Positions 32,276 through 43,465 of a DNA stretch of 64,000 nt are shown one piece after another. Below the pieces are notes generated by a model. That model was given only the letters and a program-made list of their open reading frames with translations. It ran no database searches and was not told the origin of the DNA. Numbering within the stretch: position 1 is the stretch's first letter; each line of letters opens with the position of its first letter. The translations under genes and the position numbers were made by a program. The DNA is from Prorocentrum cordatum (Eukaryota; Sar; Dinophyceae; Prorocentrales; Prorocentraceae): contig CAUYUJ010020175.1 in NCBI GenBank assembly GCA_963575745.1, forward strand, positions 1-64,000, given 5' to 3'.

Positions 32276-35168
32276 TCAGGCGGGCTGGCCTGCTCCCTGC
32301 GCAATGGCTGCAGAGACCTGCGACGGCAGCGCTTGCACTTCTCCCCCGAGGTCGCCACTGCCGCCCGCCTGCCCTGAGGGCCCAAAGATCTGGCGCTCGA
32401 GATCTTCGCCGAGGGCCACGTTCAGGGCTGCAACATTGGGGATCTGCTGCAGGAGCGGGTCCGTCGGCGGCGGCGGGTCCGTCGGCGGCGGCGGCACCAC
32501 AGGGGGCGCCGTCAGCGGCGGCGGCGGCGGGGCCATGATGGCCGCTGGCGGGGCCCCGACAGGCGGTGGTGGCGGGTCCTGGCTGCCGCGGGCCCCATCC
32601 GCTGGAGGGGCGCTGGCGGTGCGGACGGGGGTGGCGCGCGGGGCGACCCTTGTGCCACCCCCGCCGCCCGTGAGGCTGCCCTCCCGCAGGTTGTGGCGGC
32701 GCTCGTAGAGCGCCAGCTCCCTGTGCGCCATCTCCAGGCGTTCCCTCTTGGCCTTATTCTGCGTCTTCATGCTGTAGCCCGCCCACTCTGGGTCGTTCAG
32801 TCCCCAGGCGACCTGCGCGCACAGGCGGGTCCACTTGAACTCGGTCAGGCTCTCCCAGGAGAGCCCCGTCCGTTAACGCATGGTGGCCCTCCCACTGCGG
32901 CTGGTGTGGAGCGTAGCGCTTGAAGACGATGCCCACTGCCAGCGGCTCGACCTTGGGCAGGTACTGCAGGAGGTCCACAGCGCTGAACACTGGCATCTCC
33001 TCCTTCTTGAGCTTGTCGTAGCGCAGCAGGGCCTTCAAGTCGCGGATGTCCTCCTCGGGGTGTTCCGCGTGCATGTAGTACGCACGTGGCGGGTTCAGCT
33101 CCTCCTCTATCAACTCGATGCAGACGCCGTAGGAGGTCGAGTAGCGCGCACCACAGTGGCAGCACCAGCGCTGGCCCGTCTCCCCCGCCGCCTCCTGCGC
33201 GCAGGTGAGCAGCTGCGTCCAGCGATCCGATCGGATCACCGAGCAGCATCCCCTGGGGTTGTCCCAGGTCTTGTTGGCCGAGCACTTGTAGTACATGTTG
33301 AACGTGAAGCCCTTGCCACGGTAGAACTGGTCCGTGTAGTCGCCCATGCGTCGGTAGGCCTCCTGCGCCGCGGTGTTGCCCTGGCACTCCTCCTTCCAGG
33401 CACGTTTGTGTCCCAGGTGTGCGTCCGCGACCCCCGAGGCTTCCAGGAGGCCCTCCTTCAGTCTTCCCACATCATCCTCTGCCTCCTCATTCAGCGCGTC
33501 GAGCCACTTCTGGACCCCGCCCTGCGCCTCTGCGCCCCTCACCATGTCTTCCTTCTTCTCCAGGATAGGCCCCAGGCCTCCCAGCATGTGGGCGCGCATG
33601 GTCTCGAATTTGAGGACGCCGTAGGCCCGCGCCATACGCTTCAGCGATTTCTTGGAGAGGCCGAGCCGCAGCAGGAGCTCGATGTCCGTGACCTCCTCCA
33701 CGGTCTTGACGTCGGTCAGCTGGTGCTCCTGGTCCTCAGCATCGTTGTCGGGTTTGGGGTCGCTCTCCTCGCCACGGGGAGGTCCATCCTCGAGGGGTGG
33801 GGGTGGCGCACGGGGCGGCCCCGGCAGCGCCCCCACCTCCATCGCCATCGGACGACCGACCTCCTCCGCCACCGTTTCCGTGGCTGGGGGGGCGCCCGTG
33901 CTCTCGGGATCGATGCCCACCCCTACGCCCTCCGTTGACCTCCGCAGGGCAAGCAAGCCTTCCTCGGAGAGCGCGAATCCCACCAGCACGTCCATGCCCT
34001 CCTTGATGTGGTCGAAGCTCGCACGGAACTTCGCCACTCGCTTGGCGGCGTGGTCGATGGAGCCTGCACCCTTGTTCAGGCGCGCTGCGCGCGTCACGGC
34101 CTCCTGCTCGGTGATGTTCTGCGTCGTCGCCACGCAGCGCGAGCACGTGTACAGCTTGTATTGTCCCTGTGTGCCCCTCCGCAGCGCGGGGTATTTCTGG
34201 TTGCGCTCTGAAGCCTCAGCGTAGCGGCGCATCTCCCCACAACTGAGCTCGTCCACGTACTCCACCATCATGATCTTCCAGTCGTCCAGCTCTGTGCACA
34301 CCCGACACCAGCCCAGGCGCTGCGGCGGGGCCCAGTACGCACCCATGCAGTGGACGTAGCCCGCCTCGGCGTAGTCCTCCTCCGCCATCATCTCGGCGCC
34401 CTCGAGCGCGGCAGGTGTGTCGCCGCTCGGCGGGGGGGCCTGGCCGTAGACGGCCTTGTTGCTGCGCCGGCGGTGGCGTTTGCCTCCATGACCGCTGAGG
34501 GCACCCGTGGTCGCTGCACTCGGGGCCTCACTGGCGGTCTCATCGTCCACGGAGCGGCCGCCGGCGGCGTCGCTGCGCGCACCTCGGCCGCCGCGGCCGC
34601 CCACGGCCTGTTCCCGCAGCTGGAGGTTGTGGAGCGCGAGGGTGATCGCGTCCAACCCACGGCGCTGCTCCGTGGTGAAGTTGGCGTAGGTGGCTGCCGC
34701 TGCCAGGGCGGCCCTCGTCACTGGCACCACCGCCGACGTGGGCATCGCTGAGGCCTCAGCAGGCGCCTCGGCCGTCGCCGTGGGGCCTCCGTCCGAGGCG
34801 CCATCGGAGGCGGCGGCGCTGGGGGCGGCCCCCGCGCCGCCGCCTCCTTCGGCGTCCTCGGCAGGCGTCACTGATCCCGTGGGCAGTGTCGGCGCCGTCC
34901 GAAAGGTCGCCGCCTCAGACATCATGTCGAACCCCTCGTCTTCGCTCTCCGATGCGCTCACCTGCTGGCCAGGGCGCTGCACAGGCCCCGCTTTGGAAGC
35001 GGGCGCGTCGGCCGCGGTAGCACCGCTGGCCTTCGCGCGCGCCTCAGCCTTCGCCTTAGCCTTCGCCGCCAAAGCCTCGCGAAGAGGCGCCGCATCGTGA
35101 CTGGGCGGGTCGGCGTGCGTCTTAGCAGGCCACGGCATCGGCGCGGGCTTCGAGAACTTGGGCGCCAT
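32276..35168 (-). CDS. Element 2 second ORF, Cys-rich protein of unknown function (one frameshift)
   Basis: The probable start is the ATG at 35,168 (MAPKFSKPAPMPW). The same frame is open upstream to 35,870, but that part reads like untranslated sequence. The protein starts with Ala/Lys-rich disorder, then a His/Arg patch (GGKRHRRRSNKAVYG), then Cys modules GWCRVC and YTCSRC, a charged helical middle, GCCSVIRSDRW, and RWCCHCGARYSTSYGVC, which looks like a zinc ribbon. Near 32,865 the frame shifts by one base; the other frame continues as ESLTEFKWTRLCAQVAWGLN and ends with a Pro-rich tail and a stop at 32,276. Total length is about 960 residues. A gag-like or nucleic-acid-binding role is inferred from the Cys pattern and position only. 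I do not recognise the family. Confidence 0.65.
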
Positions 35169-35870
35169 CGCTTGGTCGGAAGGATGGCACGGGAGATGCA
35201 GCTCGAGAGATTGTGCGAGACAAGATCTCACGAGCCAAACAGCTGCCGAGGAAGAGAGGGGAGGGGGAGAGGCTGTACACCGAACCAAAATGGGGCGGCC
35301 GACTGCCAAGGCGGGGCAAAGGTAAAGCATGAAGACTAAAGGCTGAAACCAACGGCTCCAGGTGCGAGGGAACCGATCCTTGCGCAGGCGGAAAACGGCC
35401 TGACCCCCGTTCGGGACCCTGGGCGGGCAGGAGAGGGGAAAGGGGGGCGAGGAAACCACGTCGCGGGCGGGCGACAAAGCGGACGGCGGGCCGCCGACGG
35501 TCCCAGGACCCGCGGGGCGACCCCGATCTTGAACGCCTCTTGACGCCTCTTTAACCAGTGGTTTCGAGCAGGTGCAGCTGGCGGCATGAAGGCTCAGCAC
35601 GGGTGAGTTGAGAGGGCAGCCCAAGACAGAGACTAAGAGCACAACAAATATGGCATGGCGGGAGCACGACGCGCACAAGGCAGGGTGGTTGCACAACGCG
35701 GCGTGCAGGACAGACATGACAAAGCAAGAGCGCATCATGCACACTACAAGGGAACAGAACAGTACCGTGCACACTGCTGATATGACCAGCTTTTCACGAC
35801 TGATCAGGGCAGCAGGAAGGCGAGGAGGAAGGGGAGGGTCAGGGGGCACACGCAAATGGGAGGGAGCCAC
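35169..35870 (-). other. Spacer between the two ORFs of element 2
   Basis: About 700 bp between the RT stop and the second ORF. It carries one GGGGCGACCCC motif (35,514-35,524) and, on the minus strand near 35,285-35,295, CCATTTTGG followed by T-TC, a weak resemblance to the spliced-leader core. The frame upstream of the second ORF is open here, but the codons look random. Confidence 0.45.
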
Positions 35871-35876
35871 ACCTAG

Positions 35877-38800
35877 TCAAGACCGGACGCTCGGGGCGGC
35901 CCCGGCATCCAGCCCGACTACGTCCTCCGTCGCCAGGGCGACCTGCTCAGCGATTTGGCCCTGCAGGGCGTTGGCCACTGCCGAGCGCAGGGATGAGCGT
36001 GCCGCGGGCCGTTCGGCCTCGGGCAATTCCCCCACGGCACGGCGCAGCCACGTCTCAGCCTCTGCACCCCAGCGGCCGTTGACATCGAGAACAAAGGGCA
36101 CCAGGCCAGAAAATGGGTACCTACGGTGCTTCACTTTCTCTCTGCGCTGCAGGGATGCCTGATGCGGCCGCCCCGTCTGGGCCACGGCCACCTCGTCCAC
36201 CAAGCTGATGTCGAGACAAACTCGGCCATGGATACCTCGATGGTAAACGACGTCCAATGTGGCCGCGCCCTGTTCTTCCGTGTGCCACTCTGGGATGACC
36301 TGCTCCACTAGGGCGCGGTGGCCCACCCCGCGCAACCAGAGCGCCACGGCATCTCGGATGGCGTTGTGGCGGCGCATCGGGCCACCTCCCCTAGGACAGT
36401 TGAGCGCATGAACGCCACGGGCGTCCACCGTGCGGCCACGCGCCTGGCCGACCTGCGCCATCGCGCGAGTGGGCGCTGCCGGTCGGTTCTGGCACGTGCA
36501 CTCGGACTGCAGCAGCGGCAGGTGCATGCGCCTCTTGGCCGCAATGCAGAGCGCGTGGTCGGCGAGGGGCGAAACCCCCTCGAAGTTATCCAACCAGGCG
36601 CCCGCTGAGCTGCCCGAGGCACTATGCACCGCCGCCGCCGCCGTCACCGGCAGCGCGGCCAAGAACGTCTTGGCGGCGTGGTCCCGTACGTGCTGGGTGT
36701 ACGTCTTCTGGTCCTTGCCCTTCCGCCCTTCCAGAAGGCCCTGCCAGCGGTCACTCTGGGGGCGACGGCCTCCTGCCAGCCGTCCCTGCTCCTCATCCGC
36801 TGCCGAGAGGGCACGGCCTAGGCCCGGCCACCGCCGAAAGAAGCCGATCGTTGTCGTCTCTCGGAGCTCCTGGGCAGCCGCGTGGATCCCGGCTCCCCAG
36901 GGCGCCAGGAGGGCAGCGGGACCGCGCTGTTCGGCGCTGCCACAACAGCCCAGACCTCCGTCGCTGACCTTCATGAAGATCTGCTCACGGGGGGCGGCCG
37001 TGACCCCCAAAAGGGCGTTGACGAAGGCGACCACTCCGTCATCCACCCTGCGGCCCCACGCCGTCGTGAGTGGGAGCGCCCGCTGGATGTGGACGCAGGC
37101 GCCCCTCGACCAAATCCGCATCAACTGGAAGGCGTCAAAGGCCGACAGCCCATGCGTGCGGAGCGTCAGGAGCTCTCGGAAGTAGCGGTCCTGCTTCTGG
37201 AGGAAGGCCTCGCCGCAGGGGAGTGGCGCGGCGGCACCCGGGGCGGCCCCGGCACCGCCAGCCGGCGCGAGGCCACCCTCGTCGAGGTCCTCCGGGACGG
37301 CAAAGTCCGTGAGCGGGACGCCCCTCCAGTCGGCGTCCACGTCGTGGTTTGTGTAGGCCAGGGTAGACCCCGCCGCCTTGAGCTTCTGGACGCGGTACTG
37401 GGCGTACTCCGCAAACTCCGGCGGCAGGACAGCGTGGGGATCTGGGGACCAGATCTGGGTATTGGACATCTTCAGCTTCATCCCGTGGGCTTCGATGCGG
37501 GCTCGCCAGGCATCCAAGCCGCGGAACACAGCGGCCGCGGTGCCCACGAAGTACGCGTCATCCAAGAAGGCCAGGCAATCCCCTTCAGTGTCCACCGCAC
37601 GCACGGCCTTGCGACCGATGCTGAGAACATCCGCGGTGCCGACCGCGTAAAAGCCTGGACTTATCGGGCAGCCCTGGTCGAGGCCACGGACCTGGTCGAC
37701 CAGCTGGGCAGGTTGGGACCCACCCCCCGCCGCATGGCGTGTGCGAGCAGGGAGCCAGGCCTCCGCCAGCGGCGCCAGAGCGGGCACCTTGGTGCGCACG
37801 GCCTCCTCCACAAGGTCGCGGGGGATGTTGCTGAACGCATCCCCGAGGTCCACCGCCACCACCCACTTGCCTGGGCTCGAGTTGGCCATCGTGCATAGAC
37901 GTCGATGGAGGGCACCGCATCCGTCCTTGGCAAGGCCAAACTGTTGGTCCCCCACCGCCGCCCGCATGTCTTTGTGGTGGACCTTGGCAGCGCTGCGGCC
38001 CACCATACGGCGGGTGACATTCCCACAGCCCAGGACTCGCACGTCCCCAGGGGTTGCCTTGGGGATGCCTGTGAGGCGCGCCGCCGTCAGGGCGGCTAGA
38101 GCCTCGGGAGGAAGGTCGCCGATGGCCAGGCACGCCAGCGTGTTGGCCACCGCCTCCGCCCCATCCTCGTCGTACTTGAGCGGGGCCCAGTGCTCGTAGC
38201 GTCCTCCCCCAGGCCCCGCCCCGCCGCGGCGGGGCAAGCGGCCAAACTGACGCTTGAGGTGGTTGGCCACACGGCGGTGGAGCTCTGCCGCACCGTCGAG
38301 CTCGTGAGGGGGCGTGGCTGGCGGCATCGCCACATCGGCTCCCGCCACTGTGGGCCCCCCCCCCGGCCCATGCGGGGCGGCCCCAGTGCCAGGGGGAGGG
38401 CCCCATTCGCCTGGGCGAGGCGCCGCAGGCTGCTGGGTGGTGCTGAACTTCCTCACCACCGCCGCTGCATCCGCCATGTCACCCTGGGGCCACACTGCCG
38501 CTGCCGCCCGAGACATCTCGCCAGCTCGTGCAAGCTCGGTGACACGGCGAAAGCGGGCCGCGACGTGATCCTCGCGGCCCTTCGTGGTGACCGCGGTGCG
38601 CGTCTGGTCCTCCATGGAGAGCCAGACGACATCCCATTGGCCGTCCTGAATCCATTGCAAACGCTCCTGGAGACGCTCACGCCGTGTCGTCGGAGTCGGG
38701 GTCGCATTTTCGCTGAACAGCAACCCATCCAAGGATAAGAACACCTTCCACAGCCGCGTCAACGTGCGCGACGCCTGATCATCGTTGCCCTGGCGGGCCT

Positions 38801-39787
38801 GCTCGATCGCCAAGCACAGCCGCACCTTCACGTGGCTGACGGCGGCAGCCATGCTGTCGGGGATCATGGCCGTGGTGGGCGCGCCCTGCAGCAGGATGCG
38901 GTCCCACCCGATGGCATCCCACCAATCCAGATTGACAAAGCCAACCTCGTGGTACGCGTCCTCGTCCGTCACCTGATCGTCCAGGTAGTCGTCGTAGACG
39001 CCTGCTTCAAGCCCCCCGTCATCGTCCCGCATCCGCAGGGGCGTCGAGTGGCGGCTGCAAGATGTCCGCCGTGGACGGTGCCGCTGCCTCGGCTGCCCAA
39101 GGGGGGTCCCTCGTGAGCCTGGGCCATACGCCCCTGGCGCGGCGGCGGCAGGGAGCCTCGGGGCGGCCCCAGTGCTCCCTGCCGCGCCATCTCCCTGGGA
39201 GGGAGGAGTGGGTGCCTGGCCTTCAACCGTTTCCAGCAGGGGCAAGATGGGACCACCTCGGGCCTCCAGGGCTGCCGTGAGGCGTTCCCTGTCACCCTCG
39301 GGGAGCTGCGTGAAGCCCACCATCGCCGTCGCTGGTGGTAGGGGGCCATCGACGCAGGCCATGTGGAACCACTTCTTGCCCGCGTGTGCCTGGAGCCCAC
39401 GGGGCGCGTCACGGCGCCTGCCACGCGCCATTCGCCCGCCTCGAAGCCTCCCATGCAGCGGGTGCAGTGGGCCTTCTTGCCGCGAGCCGCCTGGGCGCTG
39501 ACGCACCAGCGAGTGATCCGTCCTCCCGTCATGCGGCGCCGCCGCTGTGCCGGTTGGCCCTCGCTGTCCCGCATGTGGACGTCGATGCTGCCGTCCACTG
39601 GGATGTCTACAGCGTTCGCGTCGGTTGATGCGCGTGCAGCAGCGGAGGCGCACGGGGCGGCCCCGGCACCTCCGCTGCCTACTGCGGCTGCCAGCGCACC
39701 GCCTTCACCTCGGGCCGCCGCGGCGTTACTCCCAGCCACTCGAGCCCCTGCACCTGCGTCCGCGGCGCCGCCAGCGGCCGCCGCCAT
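35877..39787 (-). CDS. Element 2 RT with N-terminal zinc finger and C-terminal RLE-like domain (one frameshift)
   Basis: The longest single frame is 39,653-35,877 (1,258 codons). A better start is the ATG at 39,787 in the neighbouring frame, with a one-base frameshift near 39,440, because the two frames together give one zinc finger: HCTRCMGGFEAGEWRV, then KKWFHMACVDG, a CxxC/HxxC pattern like PARP-type fingers. In the 1,258-codon numbering, RT motif 2 is near residues 525-575 (RLTGIPKATPGDVR), motif A VVAVDLGDAFSNIPR near 598, motif B LDQGCPISPGF near 658, and motif C AFLDDAYF near 695 (37,557-37,565), with LDD in place of YADD but both Asp kept. The C-terminus has CTCQN, DARGVHALNC, RRHNAIRD, then TLDVVY and CLDISLV, the zinc knuckle and D...D pattern of the restriction-like endonuclease of R2/CRE-type LINEs. 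The proline of the usual PD motif is missing. It may still be functional apart from the frameshift. Confidence 0.75.
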
Positions 39788-39918
39788 CCCAGGACGTCCC
39801 TTCAGGGCAAGGAAGAGTGTGCGTAACGGTAAGGGCGCGAGAAAAGAAAGGGTGGCTGCCACCCGCGGTTTGAGGGCAGCAGTAGCCCCCCCGCCCACAG
39901 GCTCCCCAGAGCCTTGGG

Positions 39919-39934
39919 GGGGACTACTACTACA

Positions 39935-40003
<69 letters not shown>

Positions 40004-40035
40004 GCTACTACTACTACTACTACTACTACTACTAT

Positions 40036-40104
<69 letters not shown>

Positions 40105-40110
40105 CACTAC
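39919..40110. repeat. TAC/ACT triplet tract on the other side of element 2
   Basis: About 190 bp of nearly pure ACT/TAC triplets, the same motif and strand as 29,381-31,632. The element boundary lies after CCTTGGGGGG (about 39,918). Confidence 0.95.
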
Positions 40111-40394
40111 TACTACGGCTGCGACTGCGAGCAGTACAGCTGCTACTACGACCACTACGATTCGGATCACTAATTATTATTCTTACCTCAGTACTACTCC
40201 AGCCACGATTCGCAGCGCTACTGCTACAACCCTTACCACTACGGCCGTTTGGCGATTGGTCAGATCGCAACCGCTTGCTTAGATTTCAATCGGGAGGCTT
40301 AAGGCAATCGAGATGCTTAAGGGGACTCACTGCGTCCAGAAGCTCTCTTATATTTATCCCTTAATCGAAAGGAACCTTGTTGAAGCGTCCCAAA

Positions 40395-40490
40395 AACGTC
40401 GCAACCACTTCAGACCGATCGCAACTGGTCGCAATCGGTCCGAAGTGGTTCCCGAACGGTCCGAAGTGGTTGCGATCGGTCGTTTTCGCA
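40395..40490. repeat. Palindromic cluster (AACCACTTCGGACCGAT)
   Basis: AACCACTTCAGACCGAT occurs on the + strand at about 40,403 and its near-exact reverse complement twice just downstream (about 40,435 and 40,460), with GATCGCAA/TTGCGATC arms. This can form a cruciform or hairpin. No gene is linked. 40,111-40,395 and 40,490-40,830 are unique with no recognisable gene. Confidence 0.75.
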
Positions 40491-40837
40491 GGGGTGCCAC
40501 CCTCGAGTGATCTTATGGCTTGGGGTGTTTTGGCCAGCGGAGGGTCTCATGTGTTTGAAGGTTTTTTGGTCCCAGGTCCGACCGTACTGCTCCCCCCCCG
40601 CGGAGCAGAGCCCGAGAGGAACAGCTCGCAGCGTTTCGACGGCTGCACGAGGCCCGCGGCGAGAGCGGGTCGGTGCTGCACCAGCGCCGCGACATCTTGA
40701 GGCTCATGGGCCTGCCGTACAGCGCTCCGTTGTACCGAGACCTCCTCGTCGCCACCCGGTCCAAAGAGCGGCGCTTCCCGAGGCTCGCCAGGCGGAAAAA
40801 GGCAAGATCCCGCTCCCGCGGCTGCGTTTCCCCTCTC

Positions 40838-41308
40838 CTCCTCCTCCTCCTCCCTCCTCCTCCTCCTCCTCCTCCTCCTCCTCCTCCTCCTCCTCCTCCT
40901 CCTCCTCCCTCCTCCTTCTCCTCCTTCTCCTCCTCCTCCTCCTCCTCCTCCTCTCCTTCTCCTCCTCCTCCTCCTCCTCCTCCTCCTCCTCCTCCTCCTC
41001 CTCCTCCTCCTCCTCCTCCCTCTCTCCATCTCCTCCTCCTCCTCCTCCTCCTCCTCATCCTTCCCCCTCCTCCTCCTCCTCCTCCTCCTCGTCCTCCTCC
41101 TCCTCCTCCTCCTCCTCCTCCTCCTCCTCTCCTCCCCTCCTCCTCTCCCTCTTCTCCATCTCCTCCTCCTTCTCTCCTCCTCCTCATCCTTCTCCTCCTC
41201 CTCCTCCTCCTCGTCCTCCTCCTCCTCCTCCTCCCGCCTCCTCCTCCTCCTCCTCCTCCTCGTCCCCCTCGTCCTCCTCATCCTCCTCTGCCTCCTCCTC
41301 CTCGATAA
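40838..41308. repeat. 470-bp CTC triplet tract
   Basis: Almost pure CTC/TCC triplets, pyrimidine on the + strand, giving spurious frames of 210-300 codons on both strands. 41,309-41,825 is unique GC-rich DNA in which I see no gene. Confidence 0.95.
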
Positions 41309-41825
41309 CTCGGTGATGCGGACGGTTCTCCTGATGAAAGGTGGCGCCCTCGACCCTTCCCGTCGATGAGCCGGCGGGATGGGAACAACATCCAAGATGT
41401 AACAAGAGAGATAAGCGAGAGAGACGGATACTGCAACCATGGAGGAGGGACGCAGAAGGGGAAGCTAAGCTGCGGCGCTGTGTGGGTGCGAAGGTGGACC
41501 GAGTGTGGGTCTCACCCTCCCCTGGGGGGAGGGAGAGGAACGCCCACCTCGGCCCACCTCTCCTTGAGGGTGGCCCGTCCCCCTGCCTGCCCGAGGTCGG
41601 GAGGCCAAAACGCGCGGGGGAGGGCGTGCGCGACGCGGCGGCGCGCAGCAGAAGTGGGCCGTGCGGGGGGGGGAGGGGGGGGGGGCAGAAAGGGGCGTGG
41701 GCGTTGAGATTGGCACAAGGCGCGGCGACAGCGGCTGTGCGAGGAGGAGGGCGGCCTCCAGGGGAATCTGCGCTTTCCTCTGGAGGCCTGTGCTGAGCAC
41801 GGCTCTGGTCTTCCTTTCCCGTCTC

Positions 41826-42212
41826 AGGGGTGAGGGAGGGGCAGGTCAGGGTGGGCCTGGAGGTGCCTCAGACAGGGGCAGGGGAGGGTGAGGCTGGCGT
41901 TCAGGGAGCTGCAGCTAGGGAGGTGAAGGTTAGAAGGCGAAAGGCAAAGGGAGGGACGCTGCAAGAAGAAGGGGTGAGGGAGGGGCAGGTTAGGATTGGC
42001 TCGGATGTGCTTCAGAGGGGGCAGGGGAGGGTGGGGCTGGCGTTCAGGGGGTTGCGACCGGAGAGGTGAAGGTTAGAGGGCGAAAGGCGGGGGGAGGGGG
42101 GCTGCAAGAAGAAGGGGTGGGGGAGGGGCAGGTTAGGGTGGGGGGTGGGTTTGGAGGTGCCTCAGAAGGGGGCAGGGGAGGGCGAGGCTGTCGTTCAGGG
42201 AGCTCGTGGAGT
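41826..42212. repeat. 144-bp minisatellite, 2.6 units
   Basis: Units start near 41,826, 41,971 and 42,114. Each has GGGGTGAGGGAGGGGCAGG, GGGGCAGGGGAGGG and TGGCGTTCAGGG cores; the first two also share GGTGAAGGTTAGA and GCTGCAAGAAGAA. G-rich on the + strand. Confidence 0.9.
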
Positions 42213-43465
42213 GGAGGTTCGTGAGTCACCCGCAGGGCAGGAGATTGCGGCTGTGGAAGTAGGCGCGGTGCTGGGGTTGGGGCGCGCTGCCGTGTGCCGC
42301 CTCGTTGGGAGCTGCTGTGTGCCGCGCCGTGCGGCCGCTGGTGCTGCATCTGCCGCGGTGGCAGCGAGTGCGCAGTGAAGGCGTGGCGCAGCGGTGAGCT
42401 GCAGAAGGGTGGGAGCCGGCTGGGCAGTGAGTGGTCGTGCCGTCGTGGAGCAGGAGTGGGCAGAGGCGCGAGAGGGCTGCGCCCCGCAGCGGGCGGCTGC
42501 AGCTGCAGAGGTTGACGCTGGGAGAGGTGGCAGCGGGTGCCGGTGCCCCTCGCGGGGACGATGGCCCGTGCCACGGGTCCTGCGTCCCGCACGGGGCGGG
42601 GGATCGCAGGTGCCAGGCTCTGAGGTGGGGCCGTTGCCCCACAGGCGGCTGTTCCCGCGCCCGGTGTCCGCTGATGCCTGTTGGAGCTGCGGAGGGTGGA
42701 GGCAGCGTCGGTGGGTTGATCGGACTGGTACAGCGGAGGCCCATGCCAAGAAGCACCCAGCTTGCCTCCAGGGTGCCCAGGGTGTCTTGGGTTTCGATGG
42801 CTTTGCGACGGAAAGCGCGGCGCCCCCACACCAAAGCTCAATAGACGTCCTGGGATCTCAGGGTTGGGTTTCTTGTGGAAGGTTTCTTGTGGATAGGCTT
42901 CCACTGTATAATTGCCGTCGCCAGGGTTGCGTCGGGATGGGCGGGGGGTGTTGCGGAAGGTTTCTTGTGGACTGGCTTCCACTCTATGGTTGCCGTCGCC
43001 AGGGTTGCGTCGGGATGGGCGGGGGATGCTGCTGGGCATGCCGCGCAGCTCCTGTGCCGCCTGGAGGCCCGTCACCGTGTGAGCCAGGGCCTCGTCCTCG
43101 CCCCAGGCGTGGCGCTGCGGAGGGTCGGAGTCGCAGTGCACGTGGTGCTGCTGCTGATCGCTGGGTATTGCGCCCGGTGGGGGGCAGAATGTCCAGAGCC
43201 CCTCGCATCGTGAAAAGATCACTACGGGAGGTTTCTCGCGACTTTGGGTCTCGGGGGGGCCTTGCCAGCCCTCGGGGCCGTCAAAAAACGACTCATGAAA
43301 AACTGGTCCCAGGGAAAGGGTCCAGACCTCTGGGGGTCGACGCTGCGAAAAGATCACGACGTCGGGTGTCTGGGCAGGGCGCCGTCATGGTGCGGGTGTC
43401 CACAGCCCCTGGAGCTGCTGCTCGTCCGTTGCCGCGGAGCGTCGGGAGCCAGCAGACGTGCCAGG
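42213..43465. other. GC-rich stretch with an 82-bp tandem duplication, no gene called
   Basis: Long overlapping open frames occur on both strands (373 codons + and 437 codons -) without recognisable motifs. An 82-bp unit with GGAAGGTTTCTTGTGGA and GTCGCCAGGGTTGCGTCGGG is present twice (about 42,878-43,030). GCGAAAAGATCAC-type strings recur near 43,210 and 43,350. I cannot support a gene. Confidence 0.4.

Larger units (their letters stand above)
31633..39918 (-). mobile_element. RT plus RLE-like retroelement (element 2) between TAC triplets
   Basis: An 8.3-kb minus-strand unit with TAC triplets on both sides (29,381-31,632 and 39,919-40,110, the same strand reading). From its 5' side it carries an RT ORF with a C-terminal zinc knuckle and restriction-like-endonuclease-like domain (39,787-35,877), a second Cys-rich ORF (35,168-32,276) and a 640-bp 3' region with a 108-bp tandem duplication. 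Only about three frameshifts are visible in about 7 kb of coding sequence, so this copy is young compared with elements 1, 4 and 5. Being surrounded by one microsatellite suggests insertion into it. Confidence 0.75.

Noticed and set aside
35169-35870. N-terminal extension of the second ORF of element 2
   Set aside because: The frame is open, but the residues look random and the Ala/Lys-rich true N-terminus starts at an ATG at 35,168.
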